A stretch of DNA of 64,000 nucleotides from Rhodocollybia butyracea (lineage: Eukaryota > Basidiomycota > Agaricomycetes > Agaricales > Omphalotaceae): the NCBI GenBank assembly GCA_015501585.1, contig JADNRY010000278.1, positions 16,047 to 80,046 of the forward strand, written 5' to 3'. Shown here piece by piece: positions 10,231 through 20,719 of this stretch. The notes under the pieces are model-generated. The model saw nothing but the letters and a program-made list of their open reading frames with translations. It was not told the DNA's origin and did no database searches. Within the stretch, counting starts at the first letter, position 1, and every line of letters starts with the position of its first letter. The position numbers and the translations under genes are program-made.

Positions 10231-12125
10231 ATGGCTAGCATGATTGTATGTACTAGTGCTACATCTCCGCCCTTGCATAACACAGTACGCCAAGGTGTAT
10301 ATGCTGATGATGAAACCTGACTTGAAATATGGGATCTAGATGGGTGCTCTCCTTATCAGCGTACTGTAAGTGCTCACAGCCTTCACTTCGCCCCCTTGTT
10401 GACGCTTGCTCAGGATATCCGCCATGTGGGTGGTGGCCTAGTGATACGCTTTCCTTAACATTGATTTGGTGCCATCTAGGCTCTGGGTAATATCGGTCGT
10501 GCAGACCTACATTTACTTTGCGGTGAGTGCGCTAGCTGTCTACCACTCTCAGTTTTGTTGACGGAAACCATCACAGACGTTCTTTAACCAAGATACCGTC
10601 CAGCTTAAATCATTTGTGCATCCTACCTTACCTAACTTTGCTTGATGGTGCACTGATAGACACTTGCCTGCTTGGTTAGGTTTTCTTTGTTTTGTGAGTC
10701 TGCAAATATTCAATCTTTTTCCATCCGTATCTCACACCTTTCGCGTCTCATGCAGTATCCTCGACACCGCTCATCAAGCAATGCTCTGTCATTTAATCTA
10801 CGTCTATCTTGTATCAAATTATGGTAATACGGAATATCTTGGGATTGTCATATGGTAATACCTTTTCGATTACTTCTGTTCTTGGCTTCATTCTCTGTGC
10901 AGGAGCATATTGGTAAGCCATCGTAATGCATGCGATGATCCACAAGGATGACAAGTTGTGTTTCGGATTTCAAAAAGGTAATGGTGCTTCTCTCGGTAAG
11001 TGTTTATTCTTCTGTTCAATTTGACATTAAACTAAAGATTTCTCTGATGCAGGCAATTATCGCTATGGTCCAACTGTAGGTGTACTGTCATTGGGTGCAG
11101 AGCATGGTTGACCAAGTTTGCGTTAGCTTCATGTGCTGGCGGATCTGGATATGTGAGTACTACGCTCATATAATTTCTATCCAGTGTTCTGACCTAAACT
11201 ATTGTCAACAGTGAGCCACAAGAATGTGTACTGGATTTGCCCTGTCATCAGTGACTTTATATATATATTGAATCTAGGCTTGACGGTGTACTTTCCGCAG
11301 ATCCTTATTGTTGTGGCGAGCTTCACAGTCACCATGGGTAAGAGAGTTGATCCTTCATTGCTAATGTATATTGATGTTGTCGGTAGTTTATTTCGGAAAA
11401 TTGTCTGTACAGTCTATAACCAGAAGTTACTGCCATTTCTGACGTGCCTTGCTTCAGTTGGTATCTCCGGACATGGGTGGAACTCGCAAAACTCAGTGTA
11501 GGTTGATCTAAGAACCTCCTTTGCTGTATCTCATCTTTCACGGGTCATCTCGCGAGCAGTCAATGGATTAAATTTTGGTGGAGATATGGAGGCTGTGTGC
11601 AATCTGTTTGCTGATATCGGTTAGGGCTTCTTAGCTGATTCAATTGGAACCTACTTATTTGAACCTTGGGCTGTTAGATCTCTGTTTGGCCTGAAACCTT
11701 TGTGTATATAGCTTTCTATTGTATTCTCACTTGTTGTAAGCTCTCTCGGTCTGGTATATCATGATTTATTTACTGATCTCTTGCACTAGTGTATGTAAAC
11801 TCTTTTCTGGCAATGTGAGGCATTACTTATCGGTGATCACATCTTATAAACAATGATAACTTTTTTCTTAGGCTCAATGCTTGGACAGTACTAAGAGCTC
11901 TGAATAATCGGCCTGGCAACATGGTACTTACTTCTAGTGGGATTGAATGGGTACGACAACTTGAAGTGAGCTACAGTTCAAATATTGCAAGGGTGGTCAG
12001 TTATCCCATGTCTCAATACTTATCGGTTATTGAATGCTCAAATGTTGCAGGTACAGCAGACATCTCTGGAGGAAGCCCACCCACAAATAGACCCAGATAT
12101 TGAGATGGAAAATTTCACGGTGAGC
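10231..12125 (+). pseudogene. Decayed DUF6534/DUF6533-like seven-helix membrane protein gene
   Basis: Exon-like pieces appear in the order seen in this Agaricomycete family: MGALLISVL (10340), LWVISVVQTYIYFA (10480), TFFNQDTVQLKSF (10580), ILDTAHQAMLCHLIYVYLVS followed by NYGNTEYLGIVIW (10760-10855), VCVSFMCWRIW (11125), and near the end LNAWTVLRALNNRPGN (11875) with VQQTSLEEAHPQIDPDIEME (12050-12110). Several are bounded by plausible GT...AG introns. However, the segment between 10900 and 11850 cannot be joined in frame, and TAG precedes MGALL in frame, so decay is likely. The family is predicted multi-pass membrane proteins of unknown role. Confidence 0.55.
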
Positions 12126-12637
12126 TTTCTGGTTATACATTCCAATTATCATTTATGTACATTTTATTAAGGAAAGCTACTTTGTTGAGAAGTCTGTCGC
12201 CTGCTCTGCTTACCTGAAAACATTGAAAGTTGAATATCACTGTTGATGTATCGACATTCACTGAACATGGCTCTGTGTGCTGGAAGTTGGAGCCTGAAAG
12301 CACAAGAGTCTGATGTATTGTTGGAACAGTCATGATGGATGTAGCGTATGGATAAAATGAATGGAGGTTACTGTCGACATGAGGTTTTTGAATTCATAGC
12401 CCAGTTCTGCAAATTGGAAGTTGGATACTGAGATTGCTGGAATGGTTTCTTGCGATACCAGGACTTGAAAGTATGCTTGTAGCATGACTTCAAGCTCTGA
12501 ACAACCAAGAAAGAACGAAGAATATGAATTAAGGAATGATGTCAATGAAGAGCTGACAAATACGCTGCTTTGAAAGTTGGGCTGCTGCAACTCTAACTAG
12601 TGTCCGTGACTGTTAGGCTGACGATCATGGAAGCTGT
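12126..12637. other. No gene recognised
   Basis: A minus-strand frame at 12330-12590 has no recognisable domain. The stretch ends in the ACAAG target site (12638-12642) of the adjacent miniature LTR element. Confidence 0.4.
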
Positions 12638-12642
12638 ACAAG

Positions 12643-12759
12643 TGTCAAGAAGTGAACCATTTATATAGTCTGGGAAGCATATCAGGTCAGACCTGATATT
12701 GTGGCCTTTTGGTCCAGTTGGAGCGCATGGTTGTCTTTCCAGAGTCATGTGACTTTACA
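12643..12759 (+). repeat. 5' LTR of miniature element (117 bp)
   Basis: Intact LTR beginning TGTCAAGAAG and ending GACTTTACA. It contains ATTTATATAG (TATA-like) about 20 bp from its start and an internal palindrome ATATCAGGTCAGACCTGATA. It preserves the uninterrupted sequence GTGGCCTTTTGGTCCAGTTG that is split in the 3' LTR. Confidence 0.9.
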
Positions 12760-13113
12760 GAATATCAGGTCTGCCCGGTCACCAGTTCAATCCTGCGAGA
12801 GGTCAAGCAGGCTCTTGCCCATGTGGCTGAGGGATCAGTGATGGTCCCGGGGCCAGCTATATAAATGGTTTATGTCATCAACCCAGTAGTATGGGTACCA
12901 ATGAGGGCTTGATGGTTGGCTTTGGGGGTTGCATATCATATGGCTGGGCGGATTAAATGATAACTGAGTACATTTAATTGACTGACGGGTGTGTAGCTGC
13001 ATGTCAAGCATCTCGAGGGCTCGATGCACTGAAGGGGGATGTACTGTCAAGAAGTGAACCATTTATATAGTCTGGGAAGCATATCAGGTCAGACCTGATA
13101 TTGTGGCCTTTTG

Positions 13114-14958
13114 CAGTTCAGTCACCCACATATTTGGTCTTATTAGTCTACACTTTTGTTACATTGACCTTACTAAAAAGACCCAAAAACCTAGGCAAAA
13201 CCCGGGCAGCTAGGTCATGACCTTGGGATTTAGGTCATGACCTAAAAAATTGGTCATGACCTAGGTCAGGTTGGTCTTTTCCTGGGATTGGTAGGTCATG
13301 GCCTGGGGTGAGATAGGATATGGCCTAGGTGGGGCAGGGCATGGTCTAGGTGGGGGAGGGCATGGTTTAGGTGAGGGAGGATATGGTCTAGGAGGAGGAG
13401 GAGGAGGGTATAGTCTGGGAGGAGGAGGGTATGGGAGAGATATAGTCTAAGAGGTGTAGGGTGAGAGTGGAGGATGGTGAGATAGAGAATACAAACAAGA
13501 ATGAAATATCATAGAATAATGACTTGAAATTTTTAGAAACATATTGGGATTTTTTACATATCTGTAGATTATGACAAGATTAAGATAAGTCACAGTGCCC
13601 TGTTCTGGGTGGTCAGGGAAGCATGGGACTTACCTGACCTAGCTGATTCAGGTCATGACCTGGGTGAACTAGGTCATGACCTACCTAACCTAGGTCATGA
13701 CCTACCTAGCCTAGGTCATGACCTACCTGGCCTAGGTCATGACCTACCTAACCTAGGTCATGACCTGCCTAGCCTAGGTCATGACCTACCTGGCCTAAGT
13801 CATGACCCAAGCGAACTAGGTCATGACCTACCTGGCCTAGGTCATGACCCAGGCCAATTTAAAAATTACTAAATTAGGAAATTTTTCCATTTTTGCAGTG
13901 GATGAGGTCAAAGCTGTTTTTATTACCAAATAAGGCAATTTTCAAACACCTTAACCGGTTTTATGTTTTTTTAATAGAGTTAGATACATTTGGAAATTTT
14001 TATAAATTACTATATTAGGCAATTTTATTTCAATAGACTTTTATTTCTTAATTAGGCAATTTCAAAACTTTTGCAGTGGATGAGGCCAAAGCTGTTTCCA
14101 TTGCCTAATTGAGAAGTGACAAATTTGCAGTGGATGAGGTCAAAGCTGATTTCATTACCTAATTAAGAAATGACGAAAACCGGTTAAGGTGTTTGAAAAT
14201 TGCCTTATTTGGTAATAAAAACAGCTTTGACCTCATCCACTGCAAAAAATGGAAAAATTTCCTAATTTAGTAATTTTTAAATTGGCCTGGGTCATGACCT
14301 AGGCCAGGTAGGTCATGACCTAGGCTAGGCAGGTCATGACCTAGGTTAGGTAGGTCATGACCTAGGCCAGGTAGGTCATGACCTAGTTCACCCAGGTCAT
14401 GACCTAGGCTAGGTAGGTCATGACCTAGGTTAGGTAGGTCATGACCTGAGTCAGCTAGGTCAGGTAAGTCCCATGCTTCCTTGACCACCCAGAAGAGGGC
14501 ACTGTGACATATCTTAATCTTGTCATAATCTACAGATATGTAAAAAATCCCAATATGTTTCTAAAAATTTCAAGTCATTATTCTATGATATTTCATTCTT
14601 GTTTATATTCTCTATCTCACCATCCTCCACTCTCACCCTACACCTCTTAGACTATATCTCTCCCATACCCTCCTCCTCCTCCTAGACCATACCCTCCCTC
14701 ACCTAGACCATGCTCTCCCTCACCTAGACCATGCCCTGCCCCACCTAGGCCATATCCTATCTCACCCAGGCCATGACCTACCAACCCCAGGAAAAGACCA
14801 ACCTGACCTAGGTCATGACCTAATTCCCAGGTCATGACCTAAATCCCAAGGTCATGACCTAGCTGCCCGGGTTTTGCCTAGGTTTTTGGGTCTTTTTAGT
14901 AAGGTCAATGTAACAAAAGTGTAGACTAATAAGACCAAATATGTGGTTGCCTGAAGTG
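13114..14958. mobile_element. Complete 1.85-kb giant palindrome built of GGTCATGACC repeats
   Basis: It sits inside the 3' LTR of the miniature element and duplicates CCTTTTG (13107-13113 and 14959-14965), so it is a real insertion. The ends CAGTTCAGTCACCCACATAT and ATATGTGGTTGCCTGAAGTG are imperfect inverted repeats, and nearly the full length is self-complementary about a centre near 14040. From outside in, each arm has three GGTCATGACC palindromes, a purine-rich 60-90 bp tract, a unique part, an array of 21-bp units TAGGTCATGACCTACCTAGC and variants (about 13640-13850, 14287-14450), then AT-rich units with AGCTTTGACCTCATCCACTG. A CA(G/C)TTCAG terminus with a 7-8 bp duplication is hAT-like, but no transposase is present. 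Long open frames here (LGHDLPN repeats) are a product of the 21-bp period. Confidence 0.88.
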
Positions 14959-15018
14959 CCTTTTGGTCCAGTTGGAGCGCATGGTTGTCTTTCCAGAGTC
15001 ATGTGACTTTACAACAAG

Positions 15019-15640
15019 GGAAGCATCAGGACTGAATTTCAAAGAAACTGGATAACAAAAAGATAAGGTTTAACCAAGTTCAAACGACGGCTACGTCCAC
15101 CAAATATGTCCAACAATTCAAGATATTGAGGTATCCTTAACCCATCTCTCTCCTCTCTCCCTCCCCTCACCACTCTCCCTTCTCTAGCCGCTGTATCATC
15201 TCTGTCTACTCTCACCGCTGTTTGCACATTCTCTCTTATTGATCTTATCTTCCGCACAGTAAGAATTTTCTCCACCAGTGTGTTTGATGATTACGAATCG
15301 CGGTATCTCGTTGGCGAGAGGTGCGGCCTGTGCGATTGGGAGAGGCGACGGTCTGAGGGTTTGGGTTAGAGATTGGGATTGGGAGTTTCAAGTCGAGTAA
15401 AATGTGATATGTACAGCGCAGTTGATATCGGAGCGAGGACGTGTTCAGGGATCATAGTATAGCACGAGTGTTGCGTTTGGGTTTGGTACAACTGAGATTG
15501 GGTAGATACAATTTAGTCAATTAGTACATACGCGTATCTGTATTGTCTCTAATCTCTAGTGGGAACGATGATAGCAACAAAAGTGGGTTCATATACAAGA
15601 ATAAAGAATAGGACTAGGGAAACATGATACAAACATTGCA
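15019..15640. other. No gene recognised
   Basis: A minus-strand frame at 15039-15275 is low-complexity (Arg/Glu-rich, from a CTCTC tract). No domain or splice structure is seen. It lies downstream of the minus-strand gene at 15656-16890. Confidence 0.4.
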
Positions 15641-15655
15641 TTCAAAGTATTCTTA

Positions 15656-16890
15656 AGCACGCTTGCTATCTGATCTGACTTTTTGGCCACTTGCATGATA
15701 AGCAACGCCTTTTCCTTCACGCTTAGCTTCCTGCATGCGCACATTCACAAATCATCCAGCAGATCTGCAAAGGAAGGCCTGCCGGGTCTGGGTGTCTATA
15801 CCGTGAGCCTTAGCCTAGGCTCCATTTGAATATTGCATGTCAAAGTAATGTAAAGAAACCTACTGGCGCTTTTAGCATTTCATCAAGAGAAAGGATGAAC
15901 TCCTCTCCCTTGACTGTACACTGCTTCCCTTTCAAGTCCTATAAATCAAAAAATTATCCCAGAGACCATTCTTCTTCAAGCGTTCCTCCAAAAAATCAAA
16001 ATCTTGTCTCTGCTGCAAGAAGTGGAAAGAGTCAGATACTTGCTGTACGTAGGGAAGAGCTGGTCACCTTTTTGTTAGTTGGCAGTTTGGCGAGGGTTTT
16101 GGTCTTCTTTTGGTTAGTCAACAGTTGGGCTCGGGGCTTGGCCTCCACATATGACTTCTCGGATGAAGATCTAAAAATTGAAGTACTTCTATCCATCGTA
16201 GTTGAATGCTGCATGGGTCGAATAGTTTCCCAGAGTTCATCTTTGATTTCTTTGTCGGTATCTAATTCTGGTGAGCCAGCACCCTCTGCTTGCACACCCT
16301 GTGGTGAGGGCGATCGGCTTTCCGTAAACAAGCTCTCATCAATCTGTTGGGTGGCAGAAAGTGGCAAGGGTCAGGATGTCATCTAAGCCATACAAGAAAG
16401 GTCTGGTCACCTTTGGCTCAGATAATGATGGCTGGCTTTCCTGGGCAGGAACCGACTCCGTATCCAAGGACCATGGCGCGATTGGAGCTTGACCACCATC
16501 CTCCATCTGCCTCCCGAAGGATGTGCTGGTCGTAGGCGTGTCTGGGGGGGTGGTGAAGGGTGAGTTGCCCCTGGTTTCGGAATTCAACAGATTAAACGCT
16601 TGAGAACTATCAGATTGTTGTTCGGATAACAACGCCGAGGGAACTTTATTCTTTTGAACTTTTACAAGCGATTCATGCGTGAGGACTTGCACATTCCGCT
16701 GTGCTAGAGGTTTTGAGATGGCTGGACATGAATGAGTAAAACAAGACATCTTTTGTTGAACCATTGGATGACAATTTTCCCTTTTTCATCAAAACTATTG
16801 ACCTAAGGAAAACACAAAGTTGGTAACAGAGGTCGATGACAGATTAGTGCTGCTTACTATCCCAGCCGGTTCAGTTGTAACATATAAATA
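15656..16890 (-). CDS. 3' part of a multi-exon gene, disordered protein, split by palindrome
   Basis: On the minus strand several frames separated by plausible introns look coding: a first piece ending VNSFDEKGKIVIQWFNKR (about 16760-16810) after an intron at about 16812-16860; MSCFTHSCPAISKP ... ETRGNSPFTTPPDTP (16380-16750); SLFTESRSPSPQGVQ ... KTLAKLPTNKKVTSSS (16040-16350); then RQDFDFLEERLKKNGLWDNF (about 15960-16010), GKQCTVKGEEFILSLDE (about 15890-15940) and a basic end MQEAKREGKGVAYHASGQKV before a TAA near 15656. Mostly polar, Ser/Thr/Pro-rich, hence probably nuclear and disordered. I do not recognise the family. The presumed 5' exon with a PWWP-like start lies beyond the 3-kb palindrome at 19930-20024. 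Confidence 0.5.
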
Positions 16891-19800
16891 CCCCAGTAGT
16901 TACTCTGGGGAATAATTTACTAAGGCCAGTAAGCTACTGTACTGCCAGTACTGGGGGAATAAAAAATATCAACTCGGTAGTCAGCTGGTACGCATTTGAT
17001 AAGGTCATGTGACTCGTCGATTGCAGATTTGGGTGGCTGCACAAAAATGGGTGGTTTACAGGCCAAATATGGATGGTAGCTAGCCCAAAAAAGACTATAT
17101 ATAATATATTAATATTTGAGCACTACTCCGAGGCGGATTAGGCACCATAAGGGGATGGATTGCATCGAAAAATCTAGATGACGTTCGGTCAAAGCTGGCT
17201 GAGCATTACCAAATTGGGTAATGCCATCAAAACAGTAAAAGCGGCCTAAAAGCCTGCTTGTACATGGATATTCTACCCTGGAAGAGTGCAGATATAATCT
17301 TTATATATATAAGAGGTCCCTGAAGCGAGATTACAGCGATAGCTGCGGTCAAAGCTGTTTTATTACCATATTTAGAATGCCAGCAAAGCGGCCTAAAAGC
17401 TTGTTTATGCTTGGGTATTCTACCTAATAGCAGTCTACACAGTGTTTATAGATGTACAGTAGGTACCTAAAGCGAAATTGAAGCAGGTATATGGTGTAAT
17501 AGTAGCACTGCTTCGATGTTTGGGTCTGTGGCTGTGCTTTGAAAAATCGAAATAAAAGTAGGGATGTTCAATATACTAGTGGTGCAGGCATGGTTTCTAC
17601 ATAGTAGATATATACCTGAAGCGAAATTAGAGCATTCTATGGCGAGAATAAGCTGTAATTGCCAGCTCTAGGCCGGAGGAGGTCAAAGCTGTATGACCAA
17701 ATAGGGAAATATATGCATTACATACAGGTGGTGTTGAGTCGAAGTTGGGCTCAGTAATGGCATGGCCTCTCAAGGTTTGAGGTCAGGAGTACATATCTGA
17801 GTAGTGTAGTATACTAGCTACGCCCTCCAGGTGCGATATTTGGCAATATGTGGGCAGGAGGATGTACATGGAGTGATCAATGGTGAGTAACCATCAAAAT
17901 TCGCTTTTTTGAGGAATTAAATACTAATAATGAGTGTCTACGCGCAGGTAGGACCTCAAAGCTCGGTAGGAATACTCTCCTACATAGTATACACTTGATC
18001 TGTGTCCAAAAACCATTTTTATGGCACCAGAGGCGATGGTATACCCTGATCTTTATTGATTTTGCCTCAAAACTCGATTTTTTGAGGAATTAGCATGGAA
18101 TATTGGGGCCTTGAGAGTAGCCAGGGAGCTAAAATGTCGTATATAGACTGTACTACATAGTAGTAGTCGTTTCCATATGCAAGAACGATTTATACAGCAC
18201 CTGAAGCGACAGTATACCCTGATCTGTATGGAATGTGCCAAAAAATGCGATTTTGAGGAAATAAAACATGAATAGGGTGTGCTGTAGGTCTCAGACAGTG
18301 CTAGAAACTTGGGGATCATGTCTTCAGATTATACTAGATGACTTCAAAGTGTTATTTCTACATCTGGGTATCTCGATGGCAGGATAGGTTATTAAGTGCA
18401 CACTAGGATATCTCAACTTGACTCAAAGTTCAGATTGTGACATTGAGATGTACAGACTCGTAATTTTTGCGCTGGAGGGCCTCTATATGATCCGAATACA
18501 TGATATCCAAGTTTTTAGCACTGTCTGAGACATACAGCACACCCTATTCATGTTTTATTTCCTCAAAATCGCATTTTTTGACACATTCCATACAGATCAG
18601 GGTATACTGTCGCTTCAGGTGCTGTATAAATCGTTCTTGTATATGGCAAAGACTACTACTATGTAGTACAGTCTATATACGACGTTTTAGCTCCCTGGCT
18701 ACTCTCAAGGCCCCAATATTCCATGCTAATTCCTCAAAAAATCGAGTTTTGAGGCAAAATCAATAAAGATCAGGGTATACCATCGCCTCTGGTGCCATAT
18801 AAATGGTTTTTGGACACAGATCAAGTGTATACTATGTATGAGAGTATTCCTACCGAGCTTTGAGGTCCTACCTGCGCGTAGACACTCATTATTAGTATTT
18901 AATTCCTCAAAAAAGCGAATTTTGATGGTTACTCACCATTGATCACTCCATGTACATCCTCCTGCCCACATATTGCCAAATATAGCACCTGGAGGGCGTA
19001 GCTAGTATACTACACTACTCAGATATGTACTCCTGACCTCAAACCTTGAGAGGCCATGCCATTACTGAGCCCAACTTCGACTCAACACCACCTGTATGTA
19101 ATGCATATATTTCCCTATTTGGTCATACAGCTTTGACCTCCTCCGGCCTAGAGCTGGCAATTACAGCTTATTCTCGCCATAGAATGCTCTAATTTCGCTT
19201 CAGGTATATATCTACTATGTAGAAACCATGCCTGCACCACTAGTATATTGAACATCCCTACTTTTATTTCGATTTTTCAAAGCACAGCCACAGACCCAAA
19301 CATCGAAGCAGTGCTACTATTACACCATATACCTGCTTCAATTTCGCTTTAGGTACCTACTGTACATCTATAAACACTGTGTAGACTGCTATTAGGTAGA
19401 ATACCCAAGCATAAACAAGCTTTTAGGCCGCTTTGCTGGCATTCTAAATATGGTAATAAAACAGCTTTGACCGCAGCTATCGCTGTAATCTCGCTTCAGG
19501 GACCTCTTATATATATAAAGATTATATCTGCACTCTTCCAGGGTAGAATATCCATGTACAAGCAGGCTTTTAGGCCGCTTTTACTGTTTTGATGGCATTA
19601 CCCAATTTGGTAATGCTCAGCCAGCTTTGACCGAACGTCATCTAGATTTTTCGATGCAATCCATCCCCTTATGGTGCCTAATCCGCCTCGGAGTAGTGCT
19701 CAAATATTAATATATTATATATAGTCTTTTTTGGGCTAGCTACCATCCATATTTGGCCTGTAAACCACCCATTTTTGTGCAGCCACCCAAATCTGCAATC

Positions 19801-19928
19801 GACGAGTCACATGACCTTATCAAATGCGTACCAGCTGACTACCGAGTTGATATTTTTATTCCCCCAGTACTGGCAGTACAGTAGCTTACTGGCCTTAGTA
19901 AATTATTCCCCAGAGTAACTACTGGGGG
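16891..19928. mobile_element. 3.0-kb giant palindrome, CCCCAGTAGTTACTC termini
   Basis: The left end CCCCAGTAGTTACTCTGGGG mirrors the right end CCCCAGAGTAACTACTGGGG, and the two 1.5-kb arms are nearly identical inverted copies meeting near 18410. For example, the frame at 18053-18319 (minus) and that at 18500-18766 (plus) encode the same 88-residue string with about three differences. Each arm repeats, at intervals of about 90-300 bp, units containing ATTTCGCTTCAGG, TTTTAGGCCGCTTT and CAGCTTTGACC. No transposase or any conserved domain is seen; mirrored open frames are not genes. It separates the PWWP-like exon from the rest of the minus-strand gene. A clear target duplication was not found. 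Confidence 0.88.
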
Positions 19929-19935
19929 AATTAAA

Positions 19936-20024
19936 ATGTTGGACCTGCATTGGGTGACTATCCCCAGCCACATGGGAAAGCCGGGTTGTTTTGTGAGGAC
20001 GAGGTCTCCCACAGAAAAGCTCAT
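19936..20024 (-). CDS. PWWP-like first exon, separated from its gene
   Basis: From an ATG at 20024 the minus strand reads MSFSVGDLVLTKQPGFPMWL followed by GIVTQC. The pattern VGDLVL-x-K-x-x-GFPxW-x-G-x-V is the start of a PWWP domain, a chromatin reader of methylated histone H3K36. The frame runs into the 3-kb palindrome about 10 codons later; a donor after CCCAATGCAG (GTCCAAC) is possible. The likely remainder is the gene at 15656-16890. The rest of a PWWP domain (aromatic cage, helices) is not visible, so the element probably disrupts it, unless the palindrome is spliced out as part of an intron. Confidence 0.55.
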
Positions 20025-20719
20025 GGTGGTAAGAGGCGTTAGATGTTCAACATGCAGCAAGCCGGCCAAGGGAACCCATTATGCACATGACACTAATTTT
20101 ATCAGAATTTTCAGATCACTTTTCACTTCCAGGGGGTTATCTTCGTTTATCTACAGATTGAAAAATATATTTGAGTCGAAGATTGCCCACTGATCAAAAA
20201 TCGAGTACCGATACTGACAACTCCGTTCAGGTTCAGTTAAAGGAAAGAAGTACATGGAGGGTCACTGTGATGGTCACATCCTCCATTTTTCATTTTTTTC
20301 ATATTATCACCCTATCTATGTGAGAGGAAGCTCATCTTATCTGCACCTCCTATTAGCCACCTACTCGGTACTACGGTGAGTTAGCACTAGCAGAGCCTTG
20401 GAATGGGTGGAGAAGACTTGAAGGAAGACGTAGTTGAGAGCTGATCCTAGATAGAGCTGCGCTGAAGTTATCACCTTCATTATCAGAACACTAAATGCAA
20501 GTTTAGCAATGAAACCGTCGCTTTTAGGCAGTGCAGACCTCAAAGGTTATTCGGTAAATCACAAAGGTGATTCGGTGAATATCACAAATCGGATTCACTA
20601 TCACAAATCAAATTGTGATCAGATTAATACACTGCCAGTACCTCAGTATATTACCTCTGTTACGTTCATGCCTTTCCATCATTATTCCGAGATGTTCCGG
20701 CTCATTCCGAGACTGTGCT
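20025..20719. other. No gene recognised
   Basis: Upstream flank of the PWWP-like exon; would contain its promoter. A short tandem-like run AAAGGTTATTCGGTAAATCA / AAAGGTGATTCGGTGAAT at 20541-20580 is the only structure noticed. Confidence 0.4.

Larger units (their letters stand above)
12638..15018. mobile_element. Miniature LTR retrotransposon (TRIM-like) with nested insertion
   Basis: Direct repeats beginning TGTCAAGAAGTGAACC and ending GTGACTTTACA (TG...CA) lie at 12643-12759 and, split by an insertion, at 13045-13113 plus 14966-15013. Both LTRs are exactly 117 bp when the insert is removed. The whole is flanked by ACAAG at 12638-12642 and 15014-15018, a 5-bp target duplication. The internal part (12760-13044, 285 bp) has no gag or pol; a purine tract GAAGGGGGATG (13031-13041) directly precedes the 3' LTR, as expected for a polypurine tract. 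Non-autonomous element, mobilised in trans; orientation cannot be proven but the tract suggests plus. Confidence 0.9.

Noticed and set aside
12770..12800. tRNA gene or primer-binding site at CCAGTTCAATCCTGCGAG
   Set aside because: Resembles a T-arm but no acceptor or D-arm pairing found; a primer-binding role cannot be shown without tRNA sequences.
13640..13850. CRISPR-like regular repeats
   Set aside because: The 21-bp units have no unique spacers, are palindromic themselves and lie in a eukaryotic element.
13609..14488. Open frames with LGHDLPN/LGHDLPS/LGHDLPG heptad repeats (13609-13872 plus, 14267-14488 minus)
   Set aside because: They are the translation of 21-bp palindromic DNA units and occur in mirror image on both arms; no start context, splice sites or domain.
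18053..18766. Two 88-residue mirror ORFs (18053-18319 minus, 18500-18766 plus), seemingly conserved proteins
   Set aside because: They are the same arm sequence read in inverse orientation within a palindrome; similarity reflects the inverted repeat, not protein constraint.
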